A stretch of 7,475 nt of DNA from Halanaerobiaceae bacterium (GTDB lineage: Bacteria > Bacillota_F > Halanaerobiia > Halanaerobiales > CSSED10-376). Below, one piece after another: positions 6,604 to 7,475 of the stretch (position 1 is its first letter; every line of letters begins with the position of its first letter). The notes beneath the pieces are model-generated. The model was given only the letters and a program-made list of their open reading frames with translations, did no database searches and was not told the origin of the DNA. The translations under genes and the position numbers were made by a program. Location: assembly GCA_003557445.1 (NCBI GenBank), contig PWOK01000156.1:1-7475 (forward strand). Reading direction: 5' to 3'.

Positions 6604-7475
6604 ATGTATAAAAGAAAAAAATATTTCTGGTTTCTTATTCTATTTTTACTTATTTTTATTTTTTCAGCATGTGATTTAATACCAGAACTGGAGGATAATT
6701 ATTACCAGGTCAGTTTTTTTGTTCAGGATATAGAAGAAAATCCGATTAGTGATGCTGAAATCAGTCTTTCAGGGCATGGTAAAATTGAAACCAATACAGA
6801 AGGTATAGCAGTTTTTAACAATGTTATTTCAGGTGAAAATATTGAATATACAGTTTTAGCTGATGGTTTTATTGAAAAGACAGGAGAAATTAATGTTGAA
6901 GATAAAGATATAAATATTACTGTTACATTATTATCGGAATTAGACTCAGGTATTTCCGGTAGTTTAAATATTCCTTCAGATCTTATAGATGAGGCAGAGG
7001 GTAAGGAATATATGATATTTGTAATAGATGAACTACCAGCTGATTTTGATGATGAGGAATATGATTTTAAACAGCATATATATGGAGAATATCATGGAGC
7101 CTGGGAAGGTAATACAGATAGCCTTGATTATCATGTGATGGTTAATTTAAGTGCGACAGGAGAAACTGAGAAAGATTTTTATGTTGCTGCTTTTGTTAAC
7201 ATAGTTGAAGATGAGGATCGAATTGATCATATACCTGGAGATCTAGTAGGTATATATGGAGCAGACCCGGACAATTTATCATTAGAGGAAGCTACACCGG
7301 TAACTGTTGAGGCAGGGAAGTTAACCGAAAACATTGATATAGCTCTTGATATAAATTATTTTATGGAGGCTGCGATATCAGGTACCTTAAATATTCCTGT
7401 AGATCTGATAGATGATGCAGAGGGTAAGGAATATATGGTACTGGTAGTGGATGAATTACCTGATGATGTTGATGA
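6604..7475 (+). CDS. Lipoprotein with Ig-like domain and 141-residue tandem repeats, 3' end outside window
   Basis: The frame is open from ATG 6604 to the window end (290 codons seen). The ribosome binding site AGGGG (6591-6595) lies 8 bases upstream. Residues 1-23 are a lipoprotein signal: MYKRKKY, a hydrophobic core, and FSAC with the lipidated Cys at 23, followed by Asp24. Residues about 37-112 look like a carboxypeptidase-regulatory/Ig-like fold (SFFVQDIEENPISDAEISLSG, then TNTEGIAVFNNV). From residue 117 a repeat begins with ISGSLNIPSDLIDEAEGKEY. It recurs at 258 as ISGTLNIPVDLIDDAEGKEY, a period of exactly 141 residues (423 bases). Over the first 33 residues of each copy 25 are identical. 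The mature part is strongly acidic. Function is unknown; the likely role is a surface-anchored, beta-rich adhesive or structural protein. The number of repeats cannot be known here. Confidence 0.85.
   Translation, partial: MYKRKKYFWFLILFLLIFIFSACDLIPELEDNYYQVSFFVQDIEENPISDAEISLSGHGKIETNTEGIAVFNNVISGENIEYTVLADGFIEKTGEINVEDKDINITVTLLSELDSGISGSLNIPSDLIDEAEGKEYMIFVIDELPADFDDEEYDFKQHIYGEYHGAWEGNTDSLDYHVMVNLSATGETEKDFYVAAFVNIVEDEDRIDHIPGDLVGIYGADPDNLSLEEATPVTVEAGKLTENIDIALDINYFMEAAISGTLNIPVDLIDDAEGKEYMVLVVDELPDDVD
6952..7475 (+). repeat. In-gene tandem repeat, 423-bp unit (second copy cut by window end)
   Basis: The first unit runs 6952-7374 and the second begins at 7375. A stretch of 21 bases within both copies (6994-7014 and 7417-7437), encoding the end of the AEGKEYM segment, is identical at the DNA level. 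The whole compared segment (codons 117-149 against 258-290) is 25/33 identical as protein. The phase is kept, so the repeat extends the protein rather than breaking it. Confidence 0.8.

Overview
The window reads as a low-G+C, AT-rich stretch of a Gram-positive-lineage (Firmicutes-type) genome. All recognised genes lie on the + strand, with strong purine-rich ribosome binding sites, sigma-A-like promoters, and TTG as well as ATG starts. Two features suggest a diderm (outer-membrane-bearing) member, with Halanaerobiales as my best guess. One is a secreted, cysteine-free, acidic protein that ends in an alternating amphipathic strand with a terminal Phe, as outer-membrane barrels do. The other is the general acidity of the exported proteins, which would suit a halophile. 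This placement is inference, not proof.

Layout. (1) Bases 1-831 hold the C-terminal half of a GPH-type (MelB-like) sugar:cation symporter cut by the window edge. Its end overlaps an ElyC/SanA/YdcF-type DUF218 membrane protein (821-1570). (2) An intergenic gap carries a near-consensus promoter (1597-1625). It drives a two-gene operon: a CapD/WbpM/PglF-like membrane nucleotide-sugar 4,6-dehydratase (1708-3657) and, 3 bases later, a putative outer-membrane beta-barrel protein (3661-5160). (3) A 343-bp gene-free region (5161-5503) contains two direct copies of a 49-bp REP-like palindromic element, 101 bp apart. They bracket a strong rho-independent terminator and are followed by small inverted repeats and an extended -10 promoter. 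(4) A second, probably co-transcribed pair follows. The first gene encodes an exported protein with an apparent internal duplication and a C-terminal FxLYD-like domain (5504-6556). The second encodes a lipoprotein with an Ig-like/carboxypeptidase-regulatory-like domain and then 141-residue tandem repeats; it runs off the window end (6604-7475).

The common theme is the cell envelope: sugar uptake, envelope-polymer maintenance, surface-glycan precursor synthesis, an outer-membrane protein, and two exported proteins of unknown function. No mobile-element gene, tRNA, rRNA or CRISPR array was recognised. The less ordinary parts are the REP pair around the terminator and the two exported repeat proteins. 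I cannot demonstrate a new defence or enzymatic system here.
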